A DNA stretch of 64,000 nucleotides, taken from contig NC_088306.1 in NCBI RefSeq assembly GCF_032854445.1, positions 11,963,386 to 12,027,385 on the forward strand, written 5' to 3'. The DNA comes from Liolophura sinensis (lineage: Eukaryota > Mollusca > Polyplacophora > Chitonida > Chitonidae). A model generated the notes under the pieces. The model was not told the origin of the DNA. It searched no databases and saw nothing but the letters and a program-made list of their open reading frames with translations. The translations under genes were made by a program, and so were the position numbers. Positions 19,916 to 33,040 of this stretch are shown here, in pieces (positions within the stretch are counted from its first letter, which is position 1; the number at the start of each line of letters is the position of its first letter).

Positions 19916-22900
19916 CTATATATGTATTTTTCTTCCTGTTGGTCAGCATATAAGGCAATGTTCTCTCTCTCTCTAACATCGGTTTTCAGATTTTCTCGAT
20001 TGTGCAAAGTTCAAGAGGGAAAGCAGGCTTTGTTAGATGTTTGTTAGACTTTGTTTATTGATGAGTATCAACTCGGCCTGAATGGCAGCAATCCACCATA
20101 GGTCTCGACCTTTTTAACCACACTTGTGCATAAATTAACCACACGTTATTGTACTGGCACATCAGTTAAAGGAGAAGAAAATTTAAATATCAATCAAATA
20201 CCATTGGAAAGAGTATGCATTTCCTCGCAGGTGCATGTTATAAAAAAATTCTAATATATACCTCAAGTTGATAAATTATAAATAAAGTCAGCGCCAACAT
20301 CCGCTGTGGGTGACTCCATTTTGCCTAAGAACTAGTCCTGAAGGCTTCTGTGTTAGGAGGAGAATTGCCGTTGGTAACTGTCGATGTGCAGTTCGTACAT
20401 TTCTGGTAGAACTCTCTTTTCCCAGAAGGTAGCGAACAGTACTGTTCGTTTTCTGCTTGACGATCGGGAAACTGGAATGTTGGACAAAGGTTCCGAGTTT
20501 ATACGAACAAGCCAGCAGTTTTAACGACTCTCATTGGCTGGGAGGCAACACACCCCAAGCATAAATTACAGGGTGTTCAAGATGAAGGACGCAATGAACT
20601 CAGTGATTTATGCCAGTTTTGCCATTTTCAGGCTTTACGTGTATGGCGAGGAAAAATTATGCAGCAGGCACCACCAGATAGAAAAAAATGTTCTCTTTCC
20701 AGCCTATCGTGTCTGTTTTTAAGTTTTCTTCTTCTTTCGGAATGCTGTGGTTAATCTACCAAAGGAACTATATTATTGTCATGAAATTAGTGTTATTACC
20801 ATCCTTGTTGATCTGTCACTGTATAGCTAGCTGTTCACAAAGCTGTGGTATGTCCTTACTTGTCCTTGTCCTTGTCCTTCTAAATGGCCATTTATTCCCT
20901 GGAAACATATATAATGCTTGACGAACTGTTATACTCCATTTGTCCAAGACGTTTGAAACTGCAATGCAATACAAAGATTGTAGAAGGTTTAAAAAGGCTC
21001 ATTTCAAGGAATGTGTTTCATATAAATGTGGTGCTAAGATATAATTGAACTTCCTCTAGGTCTTTAGGCTATCTTTAATTATTGATAGATCCATGTAGGC
21101 GAAAAGATAAAGTACATTGTATGTACACAAAGGTGGAAATCTTTTTACACAAAGCTGATTTAATATGCTGAGTGAAGTGCTAAAAATAGTTTAAAAGCAA
21201 GATTTTTGTAGGCCTACCCTAAATGACCTAAAAATTCAACCACAGATTAAGAGCATTTTTGGAGGCAAATAAATGTCATGAGATATTATTTCTGGTGCTA
21301 AAATTTACATTCTTACCTTCCAAGCATCTATCAAAGCACCTTTCTCAAATCAGTAGAACTCCTAGAATATGGGATAATGAGGTTTCTACTTCGCTTTACA
21401 TCTTTGTCTAGTTTGCCTTGTTTTTTTTTACCAGGCCTACAGTTTTTTTGCTTTCCGCGAGTATATTGCATAGTTGATTGTGTTGTGTCTATACAGCTGT
21501 CATGTGTTTTGATGATGAATATTTTTGTATGATTGTTTTAGTTTGAATACATGAAATTTATTTTAAATTTTTTAAACTGAATAATGTAACAAATTTTGCT
21601 GGCATTAAATTGTTGGTGAAAATATATTTTAACAATAGTAATATTTGTGCCAAACATAGTTTGAATCTGTTTACACCCCTACTGTGTTGTGTGTTATTGG
21701 AAATGTCAGACCAAATGAAAACAAGAATTAACTGCTTTTAAAACAAGTCTTGGTTAAAAGAAGAAGCAGCTTGAATTATTTTATTGAAAAGATATCCACA
21801 TGCAAACTCAGATGCGTACAATTCAAATGTTGAATTTATTAGTTTGTTGTGATAATCACATATAATGTTGAACTGTATGCATTGTCAGCTGCATTATAAA
21901 TGTTACATCAAACTGTGCCCTGGAGACAGAATTTGTATATGCCCTCAGTCTGACTCATCTGTGTGTGGCATTTTGTTGAACGAGGTCTTTTAATTGTAAA
22001 CGATTCTCAGTTTCTGTAAAATTATGTAAGATTGATACAAAATCAGGGATTAATATACTCATTTAATAAGCTTGTATGTACTTTATCAGTTTGTATGGAG
22101 AGTCCATATTACATGATTTTGATATGATTTATGTCAAGAAAGTTTTATATTCATTATATTCTTTTTACTTACCCTGAACAAAAAACATTTGTACAAAGCC
22201 CAACATATATCTAATAATCTCAGGTGTAATTTAGACCTGTTGCATTGAACAAAATAACATGTTTTTGAACAAGGTTTGAAGTGCTTTATAAATTATATAT
22301 ACCTGTATATATGTATTGCGAGAGTATATATCTTAATGAACCAGTTGGCAAATATAATTTAGAAATTGTGATACTTTTTGGTCAAAGATGCTTACATCTT
22401 GAAAAATCAGATTTATTTTATATCCCAGAGACATGTTTAAAGTGAAATTTTATGTTATTTGAAATAAAACGTACATGTTTCACGTAAAAAACAGGACTTG
22501 AGTAACTTCTCTAATTGTGGGATAGGGATAGATCGGCACCCGCCAGAATTAGCAGTTCTTGGCCGTATCACAAGTATTTGACATTTTATTTTAATGCACC
22601 TATATGTATTGGACACTGCTGTCACAATGATCTTTGACCTCATGACGTCGTTGTGACGTCATAAGAACTGTTCTACTGGGTTACTATGATACTTGATTAA
22701 TTATTAATTAAATCTAAAAGCACAGGCCATAAACATCCACGAAATGTAATATATTTTCAATTTTGGTCTAAAAACTTTGTTTTAGACCGAAAAAAATCTC
22801 TGTTCACCATTAAAGGATGCAAAATCTTGTGCCACTAAACGATTTCTGTGAAAAATGTATTGTTTAAATTTATGTATATCAGTTAAATGTACATGTCTTT

Positions 22901-23759
22901 AATTAGCTGTTCATGGGTATATAACCATTGATATTTAGGAAAAAAAGCTCTAGACGGGGATGTGAGGATTGTTGTACATGGTATAGTTTATTCATAAATT
23001 TATCCGCCACATGAAGAAGCAAGACCGAGATAAGTTGAACCTAGGGGTAAGATGAACCGGGATACAAAAAAGGTTAGTGAGGGGCGGTGTAGAAAAGGTC
23101 TATGGACGATAATTGGACACAAATGGCTACCACATCATGGATCAGCTTGGAGAAGAAAAGAGAGATAATGTAATGTCATAGCATCATCTCACCATTTCTT
23201 TGTATGGACCATATCAAGCCCCACATACTTCGGAAATGATTACTTTTGTATGAACGATACATGCAGTACAGGCTGAAAAATCATTCTCGTGCACTTTGTG
23301 GCAAATTGTGCATGTCCCATAAAATTTCAGGTTTCACTGGTGCAAAAACTCTCGCGTGTACGTGTTTTTTCGATAAGGTCGTGATAACGAGGTGTGGATG
23401 AGATCGCATGGGGAAAATGGTCAGTGTTAAGACATCAGTGTGGCTTTACTTACTATTAATACGCTTAAATCGTGTTTGTTCTGATCTGGGAAAGGCCACG
23501 TGAACTTATATGTAAGGCCACTGCCAGATGTCGATCAACTAGACGGCTAGAAAGTCGGCCAATACTTAAAAATAATCAATTTTGTTACCAGCTCGCTCGG
23601 CGCTTACGCGGGGAAGATGTGTTAAGATTGACCCGGTCTCGGTGTTATGTGCGGCGCTTGCACAAAGAGCTTGTATGGCCCGCAATTACGACGTAATTAC
23701 GACAGCAACCATTAATGATGCCGGTAACGATAAATAAGATGGCCCTTGTACAGATAGAT
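19916..23759. other. Unannotated AT-rich intergenic region
   Basis: No exon, SINE or array was recognised in 3.8 kb. A short (CT)n lies at 19964-19975, and a paired TGACGTC hairpin at 22642-22662. Open frames of 60-77 codons here lack family features and start in AT-rich noise. Confidence 0.5.
22642..22662. repeat. Short inverted repeat of two CRE-like sites
   Basis: ATGACGTC and GACGTCAT are separated by five bases. The right arm contains a full TGACGTCA at 22654-22661. Confidence 0.55.
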
Positions 23760-26130
23760 CCCGAACGTAACCAAGGTGTCACGCCTGGTGTCTAGGAGAA
23801 CCCGGGCGGTACCAGGTTTTCACGTCTAGTGTTTGGCAGAGACCGGACGTCACCAAGGTGCCGCGCTTGGTGTCTGACTGAGCCCGGACGTAACGAGGGT
23901 GTCGCGCCTGGTGTCTGGCAGAGCCCATAAGCAAGGTGCGGAACTTGTTGGCTGGCAGAGCCTGGACTTAACCAAAGTGACGGATATGGTGGCTGGAAGA
24001 GTTCGGACGTAACCAAAGTGACGGATCTGGTGGCTGGAAGACTGAACGAAACCAAGGTGACGGATCAGATGGCTGGAAGAGTCGGACGTAACCAAGGTGC
24101 CGCGCCTGATGTCTCACAAAGCCTAAAGGTAAGCCAAAAACTTTCGCCTGGTGCCTGGCAGAAACTGGGCTTAACCGAGGTGCCGGACCTGGTGGCTGAC
24201 GGAGCCCGGACGTAACCAAGGTGCCGGGCCTAGTGGCTGACAGAAACTGGACGTAACCGAGGTGGCTGACATGGTGGCCAGCAGAGTCCGGACGTAACCA
24301 AGATACCGGACCTGGTGGCTGACAGAGCCCGGACGTAACCAAGGTGCCGGACCTGGTGGCTTACAGAAACTGGACGTTACCGAGGTGCCATACATGGTGG
24401 CTGACCGAGCCCGGGCGTAATCTTGTGGCTGGCAGAGCCCGGGCGTAACCTGGTGACTGGCAGGGCCCGGACATAACCTGGTGTCTGGCAGAGCCCGAAC
24501 GTAACCAAAGTGCTGGACCTGTTGGCTGACAGAAACTGGACGTAACCGAGGTGCCGGACCTGGTGACTGATAGAGCCCAGACGTAACGAAGGTGCCGGAC
24601 CTGGTGGCTGAATGAAACTGTACGTAACCAATTTCCCGGACCTGGTAGCTGGCAGAGCCCGAACGTAACCAAAGTGCTGGACCTGTTGGCTGACAGAAAC
24701 TGGACGTAACCGAGGTGCCGGACCTGGTGACTGATAGAGCCCAGACGTAACGAAGGTGCCGGACCTGGTGGCTGAATGAAACTGTACGTAACCAATTTTC
24801 CGGACCTGGTAGCTGGCAAAGCCCGGGCGTGACCAAAGTGCTGGACCTGTTGGCTGACAGAAACTGGACGTAACCGAGGTGCCGGACCTGGTGACTGATA
24901 GAGCCCAGACGTAACGAAGGTGCCGGACCTGGTGGCTGAATGAAACTAGACGTAACCAATTTCCCGGACCTGGTAGCTGGCAGAGCCCGGGCGTGACAAG
25001 GGTGCCACGCCTGGTGACCGGCAGAGGCCGGACGTGGCCTGGTGACTGGCAGAACCTGGACGTAACCTGGTGTCTGGCAGAGCCCGGACGTAACCAAGGT
25101 GCCAGACCTAGTGGCTGACAGAAACGGGACGTAACCGAGATGCCGGACGTGGTGGCTGGAAGAGTCCGCACGGAACCAAGGTGACATGGCTGACAGAAAC
25201 TGGACGTAACCGAGGTGCCGGACCTGGTGGCTGAATGAAACTAGACGTAACCAATTTCCCGGACCTGATAGCTGGCAGAGCCCGGGCGTGACAAGGGTGC
25301 CACGCCTGGTGACCGGCAGAGGCCGGACGTGGCCTGGTGACTGGCAGAACCTGGACGTAACCTGGTGTCTGGCAGAGCCCGGACGTAACCAAGGTGCCAG
25401 ACCTAGTGGCTGACAGAAACGGGACGTAACCGAGATGCCGGACGTGGTGGCTGGAAGAGTTCGCACGGAACCAAGGTGACATGGCTGACAGAAACTGGAC
25501 GTAACCGAGGTGCCGGACCTGGTGGCTGAATGAAACTAGTGACTGGCAGAGCCTGGGCGCAACAAGGGTGCCGCGCCTGGTGACTGGCAGGGCCCGGACG
25601 TAGCCTGGTGACTTGCAAAGCCCGGACGTAACCAAGGTGCCAGGCCTGGTGGCTGACAGAGCTCGGACGTAAAGAGGATGCCGCGCTTGGTGTCTGGTAG
25701 AGCCCGGGTGTAACCAAGATGCCGGACCTGGTGGCTGACAGAAAATGGACGTAGCCATGGTGAAGGACCAGCGGGGCGTAACCAAGGTGCCGTTTCTCGT
25801 GTCTGGACGTCTCGTGTCGCCCGGACGTAAAGAGGGTGTTGCACCTGGTGTCTGGCAGGGCCCGGGCGTAATCAAGGTGCCAGACCTGGTGACTGACAGA
25901 CACGTGACGTAACCGAGGTGCCGGACCTGGTGGCTGGCAGAGCCCGGACGTAACAAGCGTACCGCGCTTGGGGACTGGCAGAGCCCGGGCGTAAGCCAGA
26001 TGTAGCGGACATCACCAAGATGTCGCTACTGGCGACTGGCATAGCCCGGACGTAACTAAGGTGGCGCGTCTGATGTCTGACAAAGCAAGGACGTAACCAA
26101 ATTGCTGCGGTCTGGCTGAGCCCAAGCATA
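23760..26130. repeat. GC-rich 41-bp tandem array, about 57 units
   Basis: The typical unit is GAGCCCGGACGTAACCAAGG plus TGCCGGACCTGGTGGCTGAC plus A. Higher-order copies occur: a 164-bp (4-unit) block at about 24510, 24674 and 24838, and a 295-bp block at 24941 and 25236. Three units make 123 bp, or 41 codons, so the - strand stays open for up to 431 codons while cycling through all frames. That is not a gene. Confidence 0.93.
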
Positions 26131-26434
26131 ACCAACGCTGCTACAACCCTACGTCAAGCGCGTTTACCACGTTGGTGTATCTCCTCTATATGTGTCACTA
26201 TGGAAGTTACGCTCACTAATCGCTAATTTGGACTACTTCGTAAAATGGTCCCGCATATGTAAAGCCTTCCGAGCCAGTCAGCTGATTTCGGAAACGTGAC
26301 CTCAGATGATCATTATCACCCTGGAAAGCCCATAATATACGGTGTTTTAAAAGTCAGATGAAGTGGAGAATAACGTTCTTACCTATTGCCGAAGACATCG
26401 ACGTTCACATATTCATTTCTACATATGAAACAAT
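26131..26434. other. Unannotated spacer
   Basis: About 300 bp between the 41-bp array and the nested SINE pair; nothing recognised. Confidence 0.5.
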
Positions 26435-26800
26435 TATTTATTTATTTATTTATTTCATTGTTGTTTTATGCCGTACTCATTTCACTTATACGACGGCGGC
26501 CAGCATTATGGGAGGCAGAAACAAGGCAGAGCCCATCGGAAATCCACAACCATCCGCAGGTTGCTAGCAGACCTTCCCATGTACGGCCGTATGGGAGGTC
26601 TGACAGCAACCTGCGGGATGGTCGTGGGGTTTCCCTCGGGCTCTGCCCGGTTTCCACCCACCATAATCCTGGCCGCCGTCGTATAAGTGAAATATTCTTG
26701 AGCACGGCGTAAAACACCAATCAAATAAATAAAAAAAAAATAAAACGTACGGCCGTAGGAAGAGACAGCTTGAGCACAACTTGAACTCAAAACGATCGCT
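26435..26800 (-). mobile_element. Host SINE split by a second SINE
   Basis: Its reverse-oriented tail and body run 26435-26591. Its head side resumes at 26747-26800 (GTACGGCCGTAGGAAGAG, then TTGAACTCAAAACGATCGC). The interruption is another SINE in the opposite orientation. Confidence 0.85.
26592..26746 (+). mobile_element. Nested SINE with 11-bp target-site duplication
   Basis: It is a 5'-truncated copy from TGGGAGGTCTGACAGCAACC to AATAAAAAAAAAATAAAAC, inserted into an older SINE. GTACGGCCGTA is repeated exactly at 26581-26591 and 26747-26757. Host and insert face opposite ways and form a long imperfect hairpin. Confidence 0.9.
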
Positions 26801-26914
26801 CAAATATACTCGAGACTTTTTAGGTGCTTGATATCGTTTGGTTTCAATCGTTTCTAGACCCTCACACCGCCAAACGTCGTTGATCGTTTACGACATAATC
26901 TAACGTTGAATACT

Positions 26915-27060
26915 GCATGTCTTCCACCAGTATGGCGTGAATAAAGTACATTTACGTATATGTACACATGTTGGAAAGTGTCAGTACCTTGCCAAACGTC
27001 GGGAGACTCTCTCTCCGCCCATAAAACTGACTGTCAGAGCATAAGAGAAATATTATAGCG
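26915..27060 (+). repeat. Dispersed-repeat relic related to the 77-bp satellite
   Basis: GTCTTCCACCAGTATGGCGT, GTATATGTACACATG, CCTTGCCAAACGTCGGG, CCATAAAACTGACTGTC and AGAGAAATATTATAGCG follow each other in the same order as in related copies near 44895-45060 and as in the first 77-bp satellite unit. Confidence 0.55.
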
Positions 27061-29419
27061 TTATATAAGTGACACATGCTGTATGAATAGGAGCTCGTAC
27101 TATAGCCTGCCGTGCTCGCCGTTCAGTTAAAGCTAACGGCCAGCTCTTAAGAGGCGTGCAACCAAGCCTGGTTCTCATTTGCTTGCTTCACAGCATAAGG
27201 GATTTGTAAGTCCAGTCATCCGGCATGGGCCAGATGAATGCGAAAAGCGTTTATATGCACTAGGTCATATATACGACCTCAGCGTTACAAATTACGAGCC
27301 GTATTTAAGAGACAGTAGACTGCTGTTCAGCTCATGCGGTCGCTGTGTATGACCTCACCACGAATAAAAACACCACGAGGCCGGCGCATGTATCTTGGTG
27401 GGGTGTTTTTGATTGGTCGAATTAAGCCGTGTAATCTGACCTTTGCCTTGAAAGGCCAAGGACACTGGATCATAAGAAAAACAATTGTGCAAGTCAGACA
27501 GCTTGCTGAGGGCGGCTAAAGGATCCTCTTTTTCTAACTCTGGATGAATGGGCCGGTAGTCACTATATAAAGCCCTGTGTAAAGTGAGTCTATAAGAAGA
27601 GCAAGGCGTACGTTAAAGGGTTCGCACGTAAGTAACATATTTATCATTCTTCCCCAACTGCGCATGCACCTCTCACTTGTTCTACTTTACACCAGTGTAG
27701 GACCGCTTGCAAATCATATATAGCCATCTGTGACAGCCAGAAGGCGACGATGTTTATACCGCTCAAGTACGGCTGGCGGTGATGTCAGCAAACATAGGGA
27801 ACGGAGCATGCGCTGCGTATGGAATGAAACGGTCATTCAACAAATTAAAAATGCAACTGATTTATTACTGCATTGAAGAATAATCAAATATTCCAGAATA
27901 TAAATTCATACATTTTTCCCCTGTAATATATTTTTAGCTCTATCATTTATTCTAGCTCTGTCACATTTTAAAATCCGGGATTTCTTTTTATTTTCGCCCA
28001 AGATTTAATGTTGTGTCCGATATTCACGTTTTAAGATCGAGATCCCCGTGACCACGAAAGTAATGACGTCACATTTTTTCCACTTTCATCAGGTAAATCT
28101 TGGTCGGTGGAAAAACGATTTGGGCGAAAACACAACTCTTGACAAGAAAAAAAAGGTTGGCTGAATAAATTTTTAAAAAAATTGTATGTCATTTTATCAT
28201 TTTACGCCATAGTGCACTTAAGTAATCTAACTATTTAACTGATTGATGTTTAACGTCGTATTAACTAGAGGTTCCAGAAGCTTGTTTGTAGGGTGAATGT
28301 GATAAATCAGAGTTATCGTGGCCACATGGTTTGGCTGCCATATTGGAGTATATTGTACTACCGAAAACACGAATCACTGATCAGAATCTCTTGATATTTG
28401 CAATTTTATAAGTTCAAGACAAGGAGCAGATAGTTTGTTGAAAATTAATTTCGTCAATATGCAAACTAGGTGATTACAGGCCATGGAAAATGTGACGAAA
28501 TAGCTCAAACTAAAATAAAAGATATTTGAAGGGGACGAAATTGTTTCAAATGCAGCTTGATGTAAGGATTACAAATATGTAAGACACAAATATATACGAG
28601 ACATTGATGTCTGGGGCCTTGGGGCCTAATAGACCCCAAATACCTGTTTTGGCCACAAAATGTAATTTGACTGAAAGAAAAACTATATGTATTTTCCTTA
28701 GAAATTCTTTATGGTATTAAAGCTTCTTAATGCCTGAACCGAATGATCATGTGTCATCCTGAAGGAAAGGTGCCACTGTCGGTAGACATTAATCGACGTA
28801 CTTTCTGGAGCCCTGCCATCGATGACGACGTATGTCGAACAGTTTGTAAAAGAATTAATATCATATCGTGATGAGAACACTTAAGAACGAGGAAACATTT
28901 AAAGCTCTCGAAATAAAAATAAAAAGTTTCGAGAACAAAAACGAAAACCTAACTCCGCTACACAACAAGGAACCTGTGAATTATTTATGGTTGATTTTTA
29001 CCCCCAACTGTCCTTTCGTTTAACCATTATAGACCAATGTGTGATGTTGTTAATGGTCTGTAAAGCTGAGAACTGAGAATGGACAAAATGGTTCCGCTAA
29101 ATAAGTTTCGCTTTGATCACGTCGATTTCTTAAAGACTTCTAATTATCCCTACGACAGTTATGCAGCTGTCTCTCATCCTCGCGCTCTTCCATCACTTCC
29201 ATCAAAATCCCAACAACATATTTTCGATGTTTTGCATTAGCGGAATGGGTACGTCTACCTACGTGAGAGTAATACTAGCGTGATGAAGAAAGCTACCGTT
29301 TACAGAACTTTCTTAATTCTTTGTCGGCTTGTGTTGGCCTTGCGATTATTGACCCGGAACGTCCATTTTGTTTGACGGCTGTTATACAATGGTCTCGTGC
29401 GGCCTATTCACTTTAAACG
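27061..29419. other. Unannotated region
   Basis: No gene or complete repeat was recognised in 2.4 kb. TGACGTCA occurs at 28064-28071. A short SINE-tail-like piece (GATTGATGTTTAACGTCG) lies near 28240. Confidence 0.5.
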
Positions 29420-32400
29420 TGAAAGTGATTTATTTGCGGCGTATTGAATGTTGCTTTGGTATACGCCGGTACGCTGTACCGCACGGGTGACTCATGTGTC
29501 TGTGACGGCAAATTCAATGTACACGTCAAAGTGTGCTTTTTTTTATCACGTCGAGAACGTTTCTTTGATGTACGCTGGTTCGCTCTATGTCCCGAGCTAC
29601 CCATGTGTCTAGTGCGGCTTATTTTTTGTTGTTGCTGCGTTGTGAACGCTGCTTTGGGGGTGGCTGGTATGCGCATGTCTGTTTCGACGCATAGATACTT
29701 ATGCGAATGTGTGATATTTTTTGCCGTGACGCGAACATTGCTTTGATGTACGCTGGTTTGCACTACGGTCCGAGCTACTCATGTCTCTGTGGCGGCTTAT
29801 TCACTGTATGTGTGAAAGTGTGATTTTTTTGGCCGCGTCGTGAACGTTGTTTGTTGCTACTCATGTGCATGGGACGGCTTAATGAATACATATTAAACAA
29901 TTAAACAAAACAAACATTCACATTTTGAGAAAGGAATTATATTGAAAATGGGTAGTACAAGATAGTTATTATTGCCGAAGCATCCGACAATTGCTGTCGT
30001 GGTGAACTACGTGGTTCACATGCAACACGCTAGGTCTCGTGAAACGCGATCCTGCACTTAGGTGTACGTTGATATGTTCTTCGGTCCGAGCTACTGATGT
30101 ATCCGGGCGGTTTATAAAATGTACACGTGAAAGTGTGATTTTTTCGACGCGTCGTGAATATTGCTTTGGTGTACGCTGGTACGCTTTACGGACCGAGCTA
30201 CTTATGTCTCCGGGACTGCTTATTCAATGTTCATGTCAAAGTGTGATTTTTCTTGCCGCGTCAAGAACGTTACTTTGGTGTATGCATGTCTCTTTCGACA
30301 CATAGATACCTATTTATGCATTTGTGTTTTTATCGAAAATGTATTCGCAACGTGGCGTCACAAACACGCTAGAGTTGGTTTACGCTATTGCGCTCTGTCG
30401 GTTTGAGTTAGTCACGCATCTGGCATCGTTTACTCTCTCTACATGTGAACGAGTGATATTTTTTTGCTGTGTCGTGAACATTGCTTTGATGTGCGCTGGT
30501 GTGCACTACGGTCCGAGCTACTCATGTCTCCGGGGCGGCTTATTAAATGCAGGTGTGAAAATGATGTTTTTACCGGGTCCTGAACGTTGTTTTAATGTGC
30601 GATGACTCGCTCCATGTCTCGAGCTACTCAACAGTCAGGGACGGCTTGTTGAACATATATTGAACAAAAAAACCTTCACGTTTTGAGAAAATGCGTAGTA
30701 CAAGGTAGTTATTATGGGCGAATAATTGCCTCGTCTAACCTGACGCATCCGACAATTACTTTTGTGGTAAACTACGTGGTTCACATGCATGCAACAAACT
30801 AGTTCTTTTGTGAAACGCGATCCTGCACTTAGGTGTACCTTGATATGCTCTTCGGTCCGAGGTACTGATGTATCCGGGCGGTTTATTCAATGTACACCTG
30901 AAATTGTGATTTTTTGGCCGCGTCGTGAATATTGTTTTGATGTAGGCTGGTGCGTTCTACGGACCGAGTTACTCATGTCCTCGGAAGGGTTTATTCAATG
31001 TATACGTGAAAGTGTGATTGTTTGGCCGCGCCCTATAACATTGCTTTGGTGTACGCTGGTACACGCTGCGAGCGGCGCTACCCATGTCTCCGGGTCGGCT
31101 TATGTATTTATTCACTTTTCGTGAACATTTGCTTTGGTGTACTCAGGTACGCTCAACGGACCGAGCTAGCTCATGTGTCTGTGACGGCTTATTCAATGTA
31201 TTTGTCAAAGTGTGATGTTTTTACAGCATCGAGAACGTTACTTTGGCGTATGCTGGTACGCTCTGCGGCGCGAGCTACTCGTGTACAGAACGCCTTTTTC
31301 AAAGTACACGTGAAAGTGTGAACATTGCTTTGGTGTACGCTGGAACGCTCTACTTACCGAGATACTTATGTCTCCGGAACGGCTTTTTCAGTGCACATGT
31401 CAAAGAGTGATTTTTCTGCATGGTCGTGAACATTGCTTTGGTGTACGCAAGTTCGCAATAGGTTAGCTTGACATGTCTCCGGAACGGCTTTTTCAACGTA
31501 CCTATGAATGCGTCATTTTTTTAGTGCGTCTTTGGTGTATGCAGGTTCGCACGACGGGAAGAGCTATCAATGTCTTCTTGGGCGGTTTATTCGATACACA
31601 AGTGAAAGTGTGATTTTCTGCCGTGAGATGAACGTTGCTTTGGTGTACTCTGATGCGCTTTACGGACCGAGCTACTCATGTCTCCGGAACGGCTTATTCA
31701 ATGTACATGTCAAAGTGTGAATTTTTTACCACGTCGTGAAGCGTTGTTTTGGTGTACGCTGGTAAGTTCTACCGCCCTTCATCTCTCCGGGACGGCTTAT
31801 TCAATGCACATGTCAAAGTGTGACTTTTAAGCACGTCGTGAACGTTGTTTTGGTGTACACTGGTACGTTCTACCGCCCTTCATGTCTCCGGAACGGCTTA
31901 TTCAATGCACATGTCAATGTGTGATTTTTTTACCACGTCGTGAACGTTGTTTAGGTGTACACTGGTACGTTCTACCGCCCTTCATCTCTCCGGGACGGCT
32001 TATTCAATGCACATGTCAAAGTGTGACTTTTAAGCACGTCGTGAACGTTGTTTTGGTGTACACTGGTACGTTCTACCGCCCTTCATGTCTCCGGAACGGC
32101 TTATTCAATGCACATGTCAATGTGCGATTTTTTTACCACGTCGTGAAGCGTTGTTTAGGTGTACACTGGTACGTTCTACCGCCCTTCATGTCTCCGGGGC
32201 GGTATATTCAGTGTACATGTCAAAGTGTGACTTTTTAGCACGTCGTGAACGTTGCTTTAGTGTACACTGGTACGTTCTACCGCCCTTCATCTCTCCGGAA
32301 CGGCTTATTCAATGCACATGTCAATGTGTGATTTTTTTTACCACGTCGTGAACGTTGTTTAGGTGTACACTGGTACGTTCTACCGCCCTTAATGTCTCCG

Positions 32401-33040
32401 GGACGGCTTATTCAATGTACATGTCAAAGTGTGACTTTTAAGCACGTCGTGAACGTTGTTTTGGTGTACGCTGATAAGTTCTACCGCCCTTCATGTCTCC
32501 GGAGCGGCTTATTCAATGCACATGTCAAAGTGTGACTTTTAAGCACGTCGTGAACGTTGTTTTAGTGTACACTGGTACGTTCTACCGCCCTTCATGTCTC
32601 CGGAACGGCTTATTCAATGCACATGTCAATGTGTGATTTTTTTTACCACGCCGTGAACGTTGTTTACGTGTACACTAGTACGTTCTACCGCCCTTCATGT
32701 CTCCGGGGCGGCGTATTCAGTGTACATGTCAAAGTGTGACTTTTAAGCACGTCGTGAACGTTGCTTTGGTGTACACTGGTACGTTCTATCGCCCTTCATG
32801 TCTCCAGGACGGCTTATTCAATGTACATATAAAAGTGTGATTTTTTAGCACGTCGTGAACGTTGTTTTGGTGTACACTGGTACGTTCTACCGCCCTTAAT
32901 GTCTCCGGGACGGCTTATTCAATGCACATGTCAAAGTGTGACTTTTAAGCACGTCGTGAACGTTGTTTTAGTGTACACTGGTACGCTCTACCGCCCTTCT
33001 ACCGTCTCCTAGAGGGCTTATCCAATGTACACGTAAGGTG
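29420..33040. repeat. CpG-rich 101-102-bp tandem array with higher-order structure
   Basis: The core unit runs GTCGTGAACGTTGTTTTGGT, GTACACTGGTACGTTCTACC, GCCCTTCATGTCTCCGGAAC, GGCTTATTCAATGCACATGT, then CAAAGTGTGACTTTTAAGCAC. Units from about 31740 onward are nearly uniform; earlier ones are diverged and longer, with GGACCGAGCTACTCATGTC in place of the middle part. A block containing GAAACGCGATCCTGCACTTA recurs at 30041 and 30812, a 771-bp higher-order step. Open frames here are repeat artefacts. Confidence 0.93.

Noticed and set aside
23472-23696. 74-codon basic, Arg-rich frame before the 41-bp array
   Set aside because: No family, no splice sites and no conservation evidence; composition follows local GC rise.
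24171-25466. 431-codon minus-strand open frame (and overlapping 264-, 282-, 166- and 152-codon frames)
   Set aside because: All lie in the 41-bp array. The sequence cycles through three stop-free frames every 123 bp, with no domain and no start context.
29444-32351. Many 70-118-codon frames resembling Cys-rich proteins
   Set aside because: All fall in the 101-bp array and mirror its period; no signal peptide or conserved spacing.
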